Shown in pieces: positions 14,891 through 26,804 of a stretch of DNA of 64,000 bases. The notes under the pieces were generated by a model. That model was not told where the DNA came from. It was given only the letters and a program-made list of their open reading frames with translations, and ran no database searches. The first letter of the stretch is position 1. Every line of letters starts with the position of its first letter. Origin of the DNA: Isoetes taiwanensis (taxonomy: Eukaryota; Streptophyta; Lycopodiopsida; Isoetales; Isoetaceae); the NCBI GenBank assembly GCA_021234155.1, contig JAJEKV010000038.1, forward strand, positions 11,864,290-11,928,289, given 5' to 3'. The translations under genes were made by a program, and so were the position numbers.

Positions 14891-15020
14891 ATTGTAATTC
14901 TTTGACACTTAACCAAATTGATGTTATTCTTTTTAAGTGATTTATTTTGTTCGAATAACATTGTAATTCTTGACACTTGTAAAATTGATGTTATTCTTTT
15001 CCAGTGATTTGTTGTTCCGG
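14891..15020. repeat. Tandem duplication, about 69 bp
   Basis: Unit 1 (14891-14959) and unit 2 (14960-15020) both start ATTGTAATTC, continue with TTGACACTT and AAATTGATGTTATTCTTTT, and end in AGTGATTT followed by TGTTC. They differ by small indels and substitutions, so this is a moderately old local duplication. No coding content is visible. Confidence 0.75.
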
Positions 15021-15930
15021 TACCTAAGCCGCGTAAGCACGTTTAGCATATATGCCATTAGCCATGGTAGGGATGCACACAAAGGGGTGGTGTGCATGGA
15101 CCACGTCGCCGAAGATTAGTTATTTGTTTAAGAATGTAGATTTATGACATTTTGGAATAAGATTCAATTGGCTATTTTAAATTGCATCCAACATCAACAT
15201 GCTTGGCAAAATTATATTGTAAAGGTATTTCCTCGATGTGGGCTTGTATGTCCAATTCATTTGCGGTTATCTGATATTTAAGCACAGTTGCAATTAATTG
15301 TTAAAGTGAGGGTTTTAGGTACCCGTGGCACAACCACGGAGATTTAAGCACTTTGGGGAAAACAAGTAAACACTATACAAACTCCGCCTTTCAGCCCATT
15401 CCCAGCCCAATTCACCACGCTCCTTCCCAATTCCTGGCACTGCACGCTCAATCCGGCGCCCAGGCTGACGCGTGAGGCCGGTCTACTCAAGGCGCTTACT
15501 AAAAAGCGTCGAAGAGGTATTCCCCTCACTCTTCCACCTTTGCCTCAAGTACTTGCGTCACACTGCAACCTCCTCACTCACGCCCCTCACTTGCGTTTTG
15601 GGCCATCGGTTCCGATTGCAGGTCAGATTCTTGATTCCTATGAGGAGCGAAAATAGGGAATGAGTCCAGCGAGGAATACTTATCGCTGCAGTTCTAAGGG
15701 TGGATAGGGAAAGTAAGAAGAAGAGCGAGTGGTGAAAGTCTCTGAAGAAAAAGCGAGAAATTAGAGAGCGAATGGCCGACTTCTGGGGCTTCCCTTGAGC
15801 TCATAAATACATGTTGCATTTTGTTTTCTTTAATAAATTTTCATTTTCATTTGTTTAATCAATTTTTGTTGTGGGTGTATTTGCGGATGATGGAGATAGA
15901 GGGCCTCCAGCTTACCTCGGCTTTTTTAAT
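15021..15930. other. No supported gene; possible LTR 3' region
   Basis: A hairpin with 8-bp arms ATGCACAC (15073-15080) and GTGTGCAT (15090-15097) lies near the left end. At 15.82-15.86 kb there are clustered AATAAA-like words (TTTAATAAATTTTCATTTTC), which could be a polyadenylation region. No open frame resembles a known protein. Confidence 0.4.
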
Positions 15931-15948
15931 TGTTCTTGCCTCCGGTGA

Positions 15949-16018
15949 GACACCCGAAGAGACACCCCCACTGAGGGCCGCCCACTTTTGAAGAGAGACA
16001 CCCCCACAGAAGACACCC
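15949..16018. repeat. GACACCC minisatellite
   Basis: The heptamer GACACCC occurs four times on this strand, starting at 15949, 15961, 15997 and 16012, embedded in GAAGAGA/ACAGAAG spacers. It is a short, irregular minisatellite with no coding interpretation. Confidence 0.6.
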
Positions 16019-16122
16019 ACAGAAGAAGACTTGGCGAGGGGCCCAGAATTTTTGTAAAAATTTTGTTTATATCAGAAGACAACATTTTTGAGGATTTTTA
16101 TAAAAGAATCTTGTTTCCTCAA

Positions 16123-16181
16123 AAGTTTTTGTCTCTATCAAAGTTTTTGTCTCTATCAAGGAGTTTTTTGTTTCTCTATCA
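16123..16181. repeat. 18-bp tandem repeat, three copies
   Basis: Two identical 18-bp units AAGTTTTTGTCTCTATCA (16123-16140 and 16141-16158) are followed by an expanded third copy (16159-16181) ending in TTTCTCTATCA. Confidence 0.8.
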
Positions 16182-19100
16182 AATGTTATTTTTATGCTAT
16201 CATCCGGTATATGAAGTTTGAATTCTTGTGGGTCATTTGAGATTACCTTAGATATACTTGATTAACTCCTAAGCAGCTCTTTAATTAGTTTTAAAACACT
16301 AAGCGTTTTAATTAGTTTAGTGCTTGGCGGTAACTTGCTTTGGGAACCTGAAACATTTATCGCGATAAGCGATAGGTACTGACGGTTATATGTAAACAAC
16401 GATGCTTATTTGCTATGGCGCATGACAATAAACATGATGACATTAACCGCCTGCGCTGTATTTAGAAGCGGTATAACATCTTTACATGCTTTGCATGACA
16501 GTAAGCGTTATCATAATTTAAATTTCGCCACCGGACTGTAGCACCGCGAACAATTTTTTAAGCACTTGATAAGTTTTAAGGCATCCCATACGGTCGGCAT
16601 TGAAGTAGATATAAACAATATAGCAAAACTTATGAAACCAGTACACTGCATTGAACTACATAAGCAGTAGCGGCAAACGTTTACTTAAATTAGATAAAAG
16701 ATGGTATGTATGAAAAGTGTAAGATTCCGCGTACAAATATAAATGACAAATTAGGCCAAGCCAAAATCTACCGCTAAATCTCAGGCTTAATCCGGACACA
16801 TGGAAGTGACAAAGTTCATGCTTATAAACCTTCTCAATTCCTCCTTCACAAACTTTCAGGAGGCGCGAATTGTTTTCAGAAAGGTCTTTTAAGGCATATG
16901 GCTTCATAATACATCTATCTGTCTTAGGCGGGGCTTGTATGTCGTGTGTTGCTGCCTTGCCGGTAACTTCATTTTCCTCCCGGTCTTTGGCACCATGATG
17001 TTTCTTCCTCTTGCGGGGTGAGTACTTTATTTAGCGCTTCGCCAGCGAGCATCCATCTTGAATGCGGTGCCGCGAAATTTCGAGAATTTGCTGAGGTAAG
17101 ACTTGTATAATGGATAAATAAAGCAAGTCTTACCTTTTGGATGCAGGTATGACTCATATATTTTCCCAAGTGGCTTCATCATGAGAAATTTGGACAACCC
17201 GGGGTTTGTTAGGGTGGGTGGTCTTCACATATTTTTCACATCCCCATACAGTTGAAATCCGTCCCTCAAATCCCCGGACGCAAGTACTTGCATCTTCCAC
17301 ATTAGGATTTGTATTGATGACCGCTTAGCACGGCTTACTTAACCAAGTCTTCAAGAAGAACCTTTATACAGTGCGAGATATACAGCTTTCTTTGCTAGTG
17401 CGCTAGCCATTTTGTCAATCCACTTCCAAAGTATGTGTTCATTTACTTGATGTTTTAACACCATTTAAAATCCAGACAATGAGTTTGCTTTTTCTTTGCC
17501 AAATCAATATTTGAATGCGTTGGAACATCAAGATACCTACAGCGGGGAATTACTACATGGGCAAATAGATGAGAATTGAAAATGAAAATTGGGTTTGATA
17601 ACGAGCACTGCGTATCAGCAGGCGGTTCCTCACGACCTAACAGAATGTTGGTAATCCTCTGATAAATGCAACAGAAAATCCAGCCATATTCAATGTTTTA
17701 CAGCAACGCACTAGTTGTGGCCTTCTTGGCATTCACCCACACCCCTTTCCAGGGTTTGTAAGAGGCTGACAATCACTTGTTGAAGTCAGGAGGCTGCACA
17801 AACTTGAGGGCTGGTCTGCATTTCTTAGGAGCACTGCGCCCGATGGGTGTGGTGTCATGATTGAGGCCTTCACCCATCTTTAGCATAGCTACTTCTTGTT
17901 CCCTCTTTCATAGCACGAACAACGCTTTGCTTTATCCTCCGACTTACCCCACCTGCTGATTTCTTACGCCCTTTCCTTTTGTAAATATTCACCCAAAGTT
18001 GCTTTCCATAAGTTGGAATTTAACTCCTCAGCTTCCTTAGGTTAGCCCGGTGTATACAATCTAAGTTACATTTGGAACACACACAAGCTGGCACGTATTG
18101 GTGGCCCTGGCCCAGTCTTTGTGTTTATTTGAAGTGTGTTTCTGACTTCTTCTATAAACTGCTTGGGCTTTGCGGGAGCATTGAGTGAGTGGGGTTCCTG
18201 TATTTGCATTCATTGATTCACGATTTATTTGTACTCATAGGACTTTCTGAGGGGTGGTACATATTCCAGGTGGCTGCATACTTCTTTGGGCCACTGAAGG
18301 TGAGACCTCATTCTGGAATGGATTGACACATGGTGGTAGCCTGTTTGCGAAGAGCACCTGCCCATGGCAAAACCTAGCTCGTCAAATACACCCTCAGCTG
18401 CTTTTCCAGAGGCAACCACTGAGGACCATTTATTATACTCTCAACAATGGAACTTAACAGCTGCCTGTGATGCTCATGTTGGCAATTGATTGCTAGAAAC
18501 TTAACTTTGTAAGCTTTAGTAAATTCCAGACCATGCTGGGAGCATGCCAAATGGATCTTGCACTAACAACTTATCTCATTATATTGGTAAGGGGTATGAA
18601 ATGTTTGCGAGATGTCATTTTATTTCCCTAAATTGTTTATGTAGAAATGCAAGCTATCACCACCATTCTTCTTAGAGCTTTTACATCCCTCCTCAAGTTT
18701 GAGTTTACATTTGACCTGCTCAAATTAACGGTCGTAAGAGTTTGGTGCTTTGTACCTTGTTCACGCGCCGTTTCCATGCCGGACGTCCCAAGCTCCCAAT
18801 CCTTAGAATTTTCTCCAAGCTCAGGGTTTGGATTAAGCTTAGACTCCTCTGTTTTGGCAGCCCACGGAAATCCTGTTTGTGTGGCTGTCTTAAAAGCATT
18901 TCGACTCTTCAACGTATTTTCGCGTTGGGGCGCTTCCTCGTTGCCTTTGGAAACAAAAGCTGCGGCTGGGATTCTTTGCTTGATAAGTGGCGATTTTTCC
19001 CAATCTCTCACATCAAAACCTAAGGTTTGTATGTTTTCATCACATACAGCGATCATTTGAGAATCAGAACACCTTTTGGCTACCTTCATTCCAGTTTTCT

Positions 19101-21824
19101 AACTGGCGCTTTACTTATCTCTGCCTGCGTTTTGCCATACAGGCATTTGTGGTATCTTTGGCATTTACGATGCGTTGATTTACTTGTGTTTACCGGGTTA
19201 CAACCTATTGATCTAATTTGCGGGTATGGCATAAAGCAGGCGGGTTGGCGCCGCGCTTCTTTTGTTGTGACGAAGTTCGCGGCGGGTTTTGGTGAGCAAC
19301 TTCTCTTGAAGATGATGCTCCTTTGCCACCGATTCCACCCATTTGCATCTTACGCTGAACAGCTATTCAGCGGGAATCTGATATTAATTTGTTTTTACCG
19401 GTTTCGTGGGGCTTCACCCCAGTTACCTGAACCTCGATCGCGGCTGGAATCGTCAAAAACCATGCCTCCATCATCGCGTTGAAACGCGTCACGAGTTTTG
19501 GCCCGGAAAAGGAGGAGGAGAAGTGGCGAAGAGGCCAAGCATTAAAGCGTTTGGCGCAAAAGTGCTTAGCGCTGGCAAGGTTGCTTTACTGGCGTTTTAC
19601 ACCCTCTTACGAATAAGTAGTTCTACACGTGATGAAGCTAAGGTTTCGCTCTTTATGACGGTGTAGTTATCATGCCAGACCCTGAGCGTAGGCGCAAAAC
19701 GGGTTGTTGAGAACATGTCGCCGTATTGTTTTACATTGGGAACTCTTAGGCGTAGCTGAACTTTTAAAGGCAAACAATGGCTAACGCGTGGCAACGAAAC
19801 GCAATACTTCTTATATAATGGCGGCTCGTGTTATACAAGAATTGAAAGCGCCCAGCGAGATGAAAGCGAATCAAACCGCCGTACTTCGCGCGGCGAAGTA
19901 CGATATAGTTGCGGCGGGTATTATTCGATGAGGCGGTCCTAGCTGTCACGATAATGCTTAACACAACCATGATTAAGTAGCCTTAATTTAAGGGTGCTCA
20001 CGAATGTTTTTTAGCCTGTTAGGACCATTCAGCTTTGTGGGGCAATAAACATTTTAGGTCAAGTGTGTGCCATGCCCCAAGACCACCTGGCTACCATATC
20101 AATGATATATAAGCTATTGAGCTTTGCGTGGAATTGTAGAGTGATACATTTCACAGTTCTTGAAGAGATCTAAAATGGTTTAGTACATTTTCTATTTAAG
20201 TGAGTAGGCTATTATTTTGTTCCTGCTTGGTCAACCCTAGACTTGAGTTCTTTAGAGTCTATATCATGATTTACTCATATGGTACGGGACATGAGTAGCT
20301 GAAGCACCTCTTGAGTATTAGTCACGAGGAGTGTTTGGTGGCCTAAGGTTTAGCCATCTGATAAAGCCTTTATTTGATCCTATGATATTTGGTGATAAGT
20401 CAGGGTTCGAGGCATCTTTCAAAGTGGCGTTTTAACCACTTTAATCTGCATTCAGCGGATGTTGAAAACCATTTTAGTAGGAGATTTTTATTCAGGGAGT
20501 TGCTTCTTTCTCCCGATTACTTGTGCCGCTATTACTAGTCGTTGTTGATTGCTTTATACAAGTCTTTCAAGACGTATTCCTTTTAACTCCTTTACTTCGA
20601 GGGGCGTAGATTTGATTTAAATGAGTGTCGAAACTGCGTTAAGCTTGAATATACTTGTTCATTTGGTGATTCGGCGGCCCACGTTCGTTCGCGCACTACA
20701 GGATTTTGGAGGCTTTTGAGATCCTCTTGGCCGCATGTAGAGCACTCTCCTTGACTTTTGGCGGTGTAAATAGGAAAGTAATGGTGATTAGAAACTTGTA
20801 AGAGTTTGGGCATGCTTGAGATGCTTCCTTAAGATACCCAAGAGATGATTGAGCACCACTATAGCTAAGTTGCTTATAATAACTTTATAGATGCTTCCAC
20901 CCACCAGACTCCATTGTTGTCAGTCAGGAATAATTCTGGGTTTCTACTTCCCCTAAATATATTTTGTCAATCCCTGTTGCTGAGTCTAGGAAAACTCAGA
21001 ATTTCAGTTAGAATACAAGCATCTTCCATGATTTGAGGGGCAATTGTAGATATTGGCTACAGCACACATTACTGACTCTCCTTTTCATGTTTGTAATATT
21101 TGGAAAGCTACTCGCGGGGAGACTTCCTATATCTCAAATGCAGCAAGCATTTCCTTTATATGTTGGTTTCTTCATAGCATCCAACTATATAAGTGTTGCT
21201 TGGATTGGAGTTGACTCCCATCCATGTTTCCTTCATCGAATGTTTTGTGAACTGCATTGTTAATTTGGAGCTATCATTTATTTGAATATAGAGTTCTCCT
21301 TTAGCTCTCGGGTTGACGTGGTAATTCGCCGCTTAGATTGGAGGTTGGTGCTTTAAGGACTCTAGAGTTCCCTTCAAGGCACGTCCATATTGCTTTCTTG
21401 GGGTGAGAAGTGCTGTAAATTGATGAATTGAGACACATAGAAGATAAGATTAGTAAATGCAGATGATTTTCTTTGGTGTTACCGGATAAACCAAGTCCCA
21501 AAAATTACTCCTATGAGGTTCCTTGCTAATCCAGTAGTAGGTCTAAGTAACTTGGCTACATGTTGAATTCCCGGCGAATAAATGGCAGGCAAAGTAATCT
21601 GGAAGTCAAGTGGATATGCTCCTCCCTAGGTGGGCTTTTGTGAACATGGCATCAAGGAATACTGGGCAGTGAGATTTCGCGTTCTAAAGAACTTAATCAT
21701 TAACAAAAATAAACTCAATAAACACGGCACGCCCAGTTTTGTGTTTCAACGCCCGCTGAAGGCGCACAGGCTGAGCCTATACCACATTTTTGGCGCAGAA
21801 AACCATTTGCGAACACACCCCAGC
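16182..21824. other. No supported gene
   Basis: Short opposing open frames only. At 18637-19089 about 150 codons are open on the minus strand and 137 on the plus strand over nearly the same bases; neither shows a known domain. The 19.2-19.95 kb part is CpG-rich and contains a perfect hairpin at 19881-19901. A 12-bp perfect palindrome TTATCGCGATAA sits at 16357-16368. Confidence 0.5.
19881..19901. repeat. Perfect 9-bp hairpin
   Basis: GTACTTCGC (19881-19889) and GCGAAGTAC (19893-19901) are exact reverse complements separated by three bases. No adjacent gene explains it. It could be a remnant of a transposon end or a chance palindrome. Confidence 0.6.
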
Positions 21825-24080
21825 TAACGTACGGGTTTTTGACGCTGTGGCATGACTGTCAAACAGGAGTTGAGAAGGGAGGGGCATCTGCAGCACGAGG
21901 GCTCTTGGGAGGGGCATTTGTGATGAAGAACCAGGGAGAACATTGATTGGGCATCGCACAAATAGCTGGCGAAAGTTAGAGATTGAAACGAAGATTTGAC
22001 TCAAATTGAGACACTTGTTGAGTTTGGGGGCCCTCTCAGGGTTAGTGGCCGGTACATGCCCGGCTACAGATCCAGAGTCATTTGGCACCAGGAAAAGCAC
22101 AACAAAGCGTTCCATCGCCGGTCCCATTCATGACTTCCTATCTCCTACTCCGTTACCCATTTCCCTGGTCAGGGTTTGGCAGAGAGTTTCTTTCTTCGAG
22201 GTCAGGCCATCCGCAAAGCCACCTGACCCAATTAAAATGAATGCAAGAGCTCACCAGATTTGTTCCTAGGGTGGGGACCGTTTGTTCAGCCAGGTATGCT
22301 TTAGTCAAATCCCGTCATGCTTTCAGCGCCAGATATCTAAATCCGTCATCGCTCCGAAAGGTATTCCCTTTGCATCACCACACCCTTCTATCCACCTCAT
22401 CACTTCACAAGGTTTGACTAAAAAAGATTATTTTACCACACTTGGCACCCACCTTCCTCCTCATTCCATGTCTCTGCAAACACTTGCATCACTCCGCAAC
22501 CCTTTCACCAAGAGTCGGCCTTATTTGAGGCTGGGGTGGGAATGCTTGTTTTGGTAAGACCCTCCCATCCAGGCTGGGGAGCGTAAAAGATTCCATGGCA
22601 GGAAAAAGGGTACAGAAAAGACCTTGTTATGACCCTCGCATATTCCATTTTCTTGGGAATGGTAGAGTTTGAAAAACAAAAAAAATTTACCTGGCTACTC
22701 CCTTGAAAGCTGTTCACTCATTTCCCCAAATGCGCTTTTTGCCACTTAGCATAAGATGCGTGAGGAGATTGCCTTCAAACCTAGCCTTATATAAATGAAA
22801 TTATATAGGGGGTACATGCGCCCTTATGGGGATCTCTTTCTTTGGCAAAAATGCGTAGGATATTTCTGAATTCTTGAGGGCCTAAAGAGCTTGGAGTCAT
22901 TACCAGAACCATTGTGTTTACCAGCATTTCCGGCCCACAATCGTAGTGCGGGTCAGAAATGGGATCCGTCCCGAAGCGGTCCAGCCGGACTGGAAGCAAG
23001 GCAAAACCCCACGGAAGTTTTGCAAAGGGAGATCAAGCCAGGGGGTTACAGAAGGGGGCTTTGGCTGCTCGAGAGGAGGCTTGGGGCGCTGAAGAGCAGT
23101 CGATTTTGGAAAACTGCGAAAGGCCGGTGCGGTCTCTGCGCCCGGAAGGGGCCAGGCTTCCACGCTTATTTCGGTTTTACGTGTCGCTTGGGCGAAATTA
23201 AATTCTTGATGTATTTTATGTATTTTCCTTTGAGATTGGAATATAATACTACCCTTGGCGTTGGTAGCAGAGTTCAAATAGATACTATTCAAGTTGTTTC
23301 AGCTGCAATTTTCTGATTTTTGAGGCAAAATCCCTGGAAATATATATTACCTTTGAAATTTCCTTTATCCCAAATCACCCAAGTTTTGGCCATACTTATA
23401 TACAAAATTTGTATCTCCGAAAAAATCGGAAAAACAATTACATGACTCTCTTGCTATTCATCTTTAATTTTAAGCCGTTTCGCAGTTTTTTAGCACTCCT
23501 TAAATCCATAGTTACTTAAGCACGCAGATTTAGGTACATTTCTAGAAACGTAAAATTTACAGAGGCAGATCATTAAAATTTCCTCTTCCGAGTTTTCGAA
23601 ATCATAGATTTCCGGCTGCTCATCACAAATTCTAGAACTTTGTCATGGCCATTTATTTCTATCCATCTACTGATCCAAGTTTCATGGTTTTAGGACTTCT
23701 TGAGTCTCAAGTTCTGATCCCCAAAGTTGGCTGTTCAGGGGTTTTAATTTTTGTACATTCATTGAAAATTTAATACGTTTCAAGTCACCTTGTTCAAAAT
23801 CATAGCTATTAGAAACGAGGCTTGTCCAGAATTAAGTAAATACCGGCATCCTGTACTACCATATACCATTTCAAGTTTGAATAAGTTTCGCTTTACTTAC
23901 GGATCCAAGATATTTATTAATACAGCCCAGCACTTCAAAAGGCTATCTAAAATTCGAGGGCCAAGTTAGACTTTTTGCAATTTAGCTCCCATTCTAATCC
24001 ATGTTTGCTTTTGGGGATTTAGTCTTTCAAACGATAGGAGGTTCCTAAACCTTGCCCAGAGGTTGAAGGTTTTGAGACAC
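21825..24080. repeat. Long diverged repeat, copy A (possible LTR)
   Basis: This stretch is colinear with copy B at 26805-29050. Shared anchors in the same order include GGAGAACATT (21935), ATGCTTGTTTTGGTAA (22542), TTTGAAAAACAAAAAAA (22668), ATTTTCTGATTTTTGAG (23308), CATGACTCTCTT (23441), GGTTCCTAAACC (24040) and GGTTGAAGGTTTTG (24061). The offset to copy B stays at 4.94-5.00 kb throughout, and both copies are about 2.25 kb. The copies differ by many substitutions and small indels. Direct orientation and similar length fit two LTRs of one old element; a segmental duplication is the alternative. A GC-rich patch lies at 22.95-23.18 kb. I found no convincing coding region inside. Confidence 0.75.
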
Positions 24081-26804
24081 CTTCCAACATTTTGGAGATT
24101 CACTCCGAGGATCCTTTCTGCAGTAGACATTCTAAATTGGCTATTGAGCAATTAAGCATGCATGTTTCACAGTGTTGGGGGTCTTGGTGCTTTGGGTGCA
24201 CAAAGTTTTGTCATCATGAGTGAGCAAAGCCTACCGAGGAGAAGGATTCACGTGAGGTTCCATTCCGCTGGGTTTGATACTGTGATATTTCCCGTTCGAC
24301 TTACCTCTTTATCATGGTCTTGAAGGGCACAGGCTTTATCTTTGTAGATTTAGAAGACTATTTTTGCAGTGATTATGGTAAGAAGGAGGAGAAAAGGTGA
24401 TGTATTTGGCGAGGTGCATGAAGAGGCAAACCGTTGGTTTAGGTACCAGGAAGCACAAGTTACATATGATGGGATAGAACTCCAAAGAAAAGGAGACTTC
24501 ATCAAGAGATTTGGGGTTACCAACCACGAGGAGGTCATTCAAAAGAACGCCAACAATTGTTTGAGGAAGGCGAAGGGGTGCCAAGTTTGGTCGAAGATTT
24601 CACGTACCTACATGCTCAAGTGCAAAAGATTACGAGTGGAATGGCCTACTCTTCATTTGCTTGTTTGAAATCTTTGAAATGCTTTCATAAAGGTATGTTC
24701 TATTCTACAACCAAGCCTTTGAAAAGCTTTTCAGAATAGATCTTTGGCGTATTATCTTCAAAGCATGATGTTTTTATGAGAAGGCGACCTCTGATACTAA
24801 ATCTACCATATCACGAGAAAGATAAACTCGGATCAAAGGGAAACCACGGGAGAAAATGGAAGAAGATGAGGGTATGCTTGGATGATAGTACATGTCTCTC
24901 TCTCTTTTTTTTTCTGCGGCCATGGAAAATTCAATGAAATCAGTCATAGCCGGTAAAATGGGGTGGCATATTCATGTGACAAAAGGTGCCTCCTTGATGA
25001 TGTTCCCAAAGGTGTTTTTTCTTCTTGGATACCATTTGCCAAAATCACATTTCTGCGGGGTTAAGGGGCTGCGTTAGCGGTCATGAATCAAGATTTGCAT
25101 ATTTTTGAAGGTGATTGATTCACTTGGGCTACCAGCCAGGCACCCTAAAGAATGCATGGATCGAGTTTTGGTTGCTAATGAGGTAAGTCTTATCACATCT
25201 ACTATGGTTGGCAGTTTAAGACATGTTCTCTTGTATGATGTTGTGAGTTTGAGCATTGCCATGAAGAAAAGTGTTCAATGCATAGGCAGCCACAGTGTAG
25301 GAATTTTTGCTTGCAGAATTCAAGCATTTGAGAGGGATGATTATGAACCATGTGTGAATTAGAGTGGAAACTGATGATCTCTCTCACTATTTCAAGTACT
25401 CAAGCCAGGTTCGGGGACTTGAGATGCCAGCTGATCCTTAATGTGGCTACATTGTAAAGTTTTACTTTTTGAAACATCATGCTCAATTTGAAACTTCAAT
25501 TAGGGATGATTCCGCATGCCTGGTGGAAATTCGCTGTGCCTTTTCTTTGGGTTTTGAGCAAACTTTTAGGTTAAAAATGCAAGTTTTAGATGATGTGATG
25601 ATATATGAAGCTTGTCTGGAATCACGTCAGGTCCTAAATTCCAGCTTTGTGGCAGTCAAAGAGTCTAGAAGGCCGTGGGGAATCAGTCCCATGTGTGGTT
25701 GAGCATAGAAGAGGTTATTTTGACTAGGGTTTGGGCATGACGGTATGAGTTGAACTTGAAATCAGACTTGAGCAGCATCATCCCAAAGCATTACTGATGA
25801 CCATGAGCTATGAATATCAAGGTCCTTTTGACATTTGAAACAGCAAGGATGATTGGATCGCGCCAGCGCTGGCGAATTATTACTATAGCACATGGGATTT
25901 GCCACTTTTGTATGCTAGTACGATATCTTTGAGCATTTGCATAGCATTTGTGGCATATTGTTTTGCCGCCCATCGCGTTACGAAGCGCCCACAAAGGTTA
26001 TGCCGCATCCACCTTTGGAGGTACATGCCGGCGGTTGGATTGGGCAAACTGTACCATTCCATGATGTAGTCCCAGGCAGGACTTTACTTTTGTTGCCTGA
26101 TGGCCGTAATGTCATCATGAACATGTTTGCACATGTAGAACCAACGGTCTTTGGTTGATTCTATATTGTCTACCATCCATCATATCCACACCATGTTATA
26201 TACATTTGTCATGTTTCCGCATCCTTTTGTGCACATCTCATTTTGTCATTTTCCACATCCCTCCTTTTCCATTTTACGCCCATTTGCCATGTTTCACATC
26301 CTTTTCCATTTGCGTCTCATTTGCCATGTTTCCACATCCTACATTTCAAAACACATCTTATTTACCATGTACCGTATACATCCATGTCCATATTATGTGC
26401 TCCACAAATTATATCCTTCTTCTTACATATATGTTCATAAGTCCCATCCTTCCATTTGTACACATCATTCCCAACCATTCATCTCAAGTTACCATCATGC
26501 ACTCCATATATCACTCCTATTTTGCACTAATGTATTCATTTTGTCATGCAGATTTCCACGTTTCACTTGAACTTCCATGATAATTTTATCATTTAGCCTA
26601 CCTACTACTACTACATACATTTATACTATCCTTACTTACTTAGGAAACCTATTTGCCAACCATTTTTCCAGCAGCCGTCAAAGGGAATACTTGTGAATTG
26701 GCATCTAAGTTTCGGGGGAATTTTGGGGACCTTCCCTATCCTTGCTGACGGCGCTGATCTTATGGCTGGCGACATAGAAAGGGCTCATTGCATGAACTAC
26801 ACCT
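24081..26804. other. Centre between the two long repeats; short unassigned plus-strand ORFs
   Basis: If copies A and B are LTRs, this is the internal region. It carries a run of short plus-strand open frames (24369-24668, 24557-24739, 25105-25362, 25469-25702, 25937-26158) with protein-like composition, but they lie in different frames and match no gag, protease, reverse transcriptase or integrase signature I know. At 2.7 kb it is too short for an autonomous LTR retrotransposon, so a non-autonomous (LARD-like) element is possible. No clear primer-binding site or polypurine tract was found. The right part is a minisatellite (26203-26400). Confidence 0.3.
26203..26400. repeat. Minisatellite, units of 36-42 bp
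   Basis: At least four consecutive units begin ATTTGYCATGTTTCC or close variants and continue with CACATCC, TTTTCCATTTG and CATCTC-like ends. A fifth, weaker unit starts ATTTACCATG. The strand is pyrimidine-rich and almost free of G. CAT/CCA-rich sequence without clear units continues to about 26580. Two long open frames over this stretch simply read through the repeat. Confidence 0.75.

Noticed and set aside
18637-19089. Opposing frames of 150 (minus) and 137 (plus) codons
   Set aside because: They overlap almost fully on opposite strands, show no domain, and neither has supporting context.
26151-26580. Two overlapping plus-strand frames of about 140 codons
   Set aside because: Both read the same G-poor minisatellite in different registers; the open frames follow from the lack of stop codons in the repeat.
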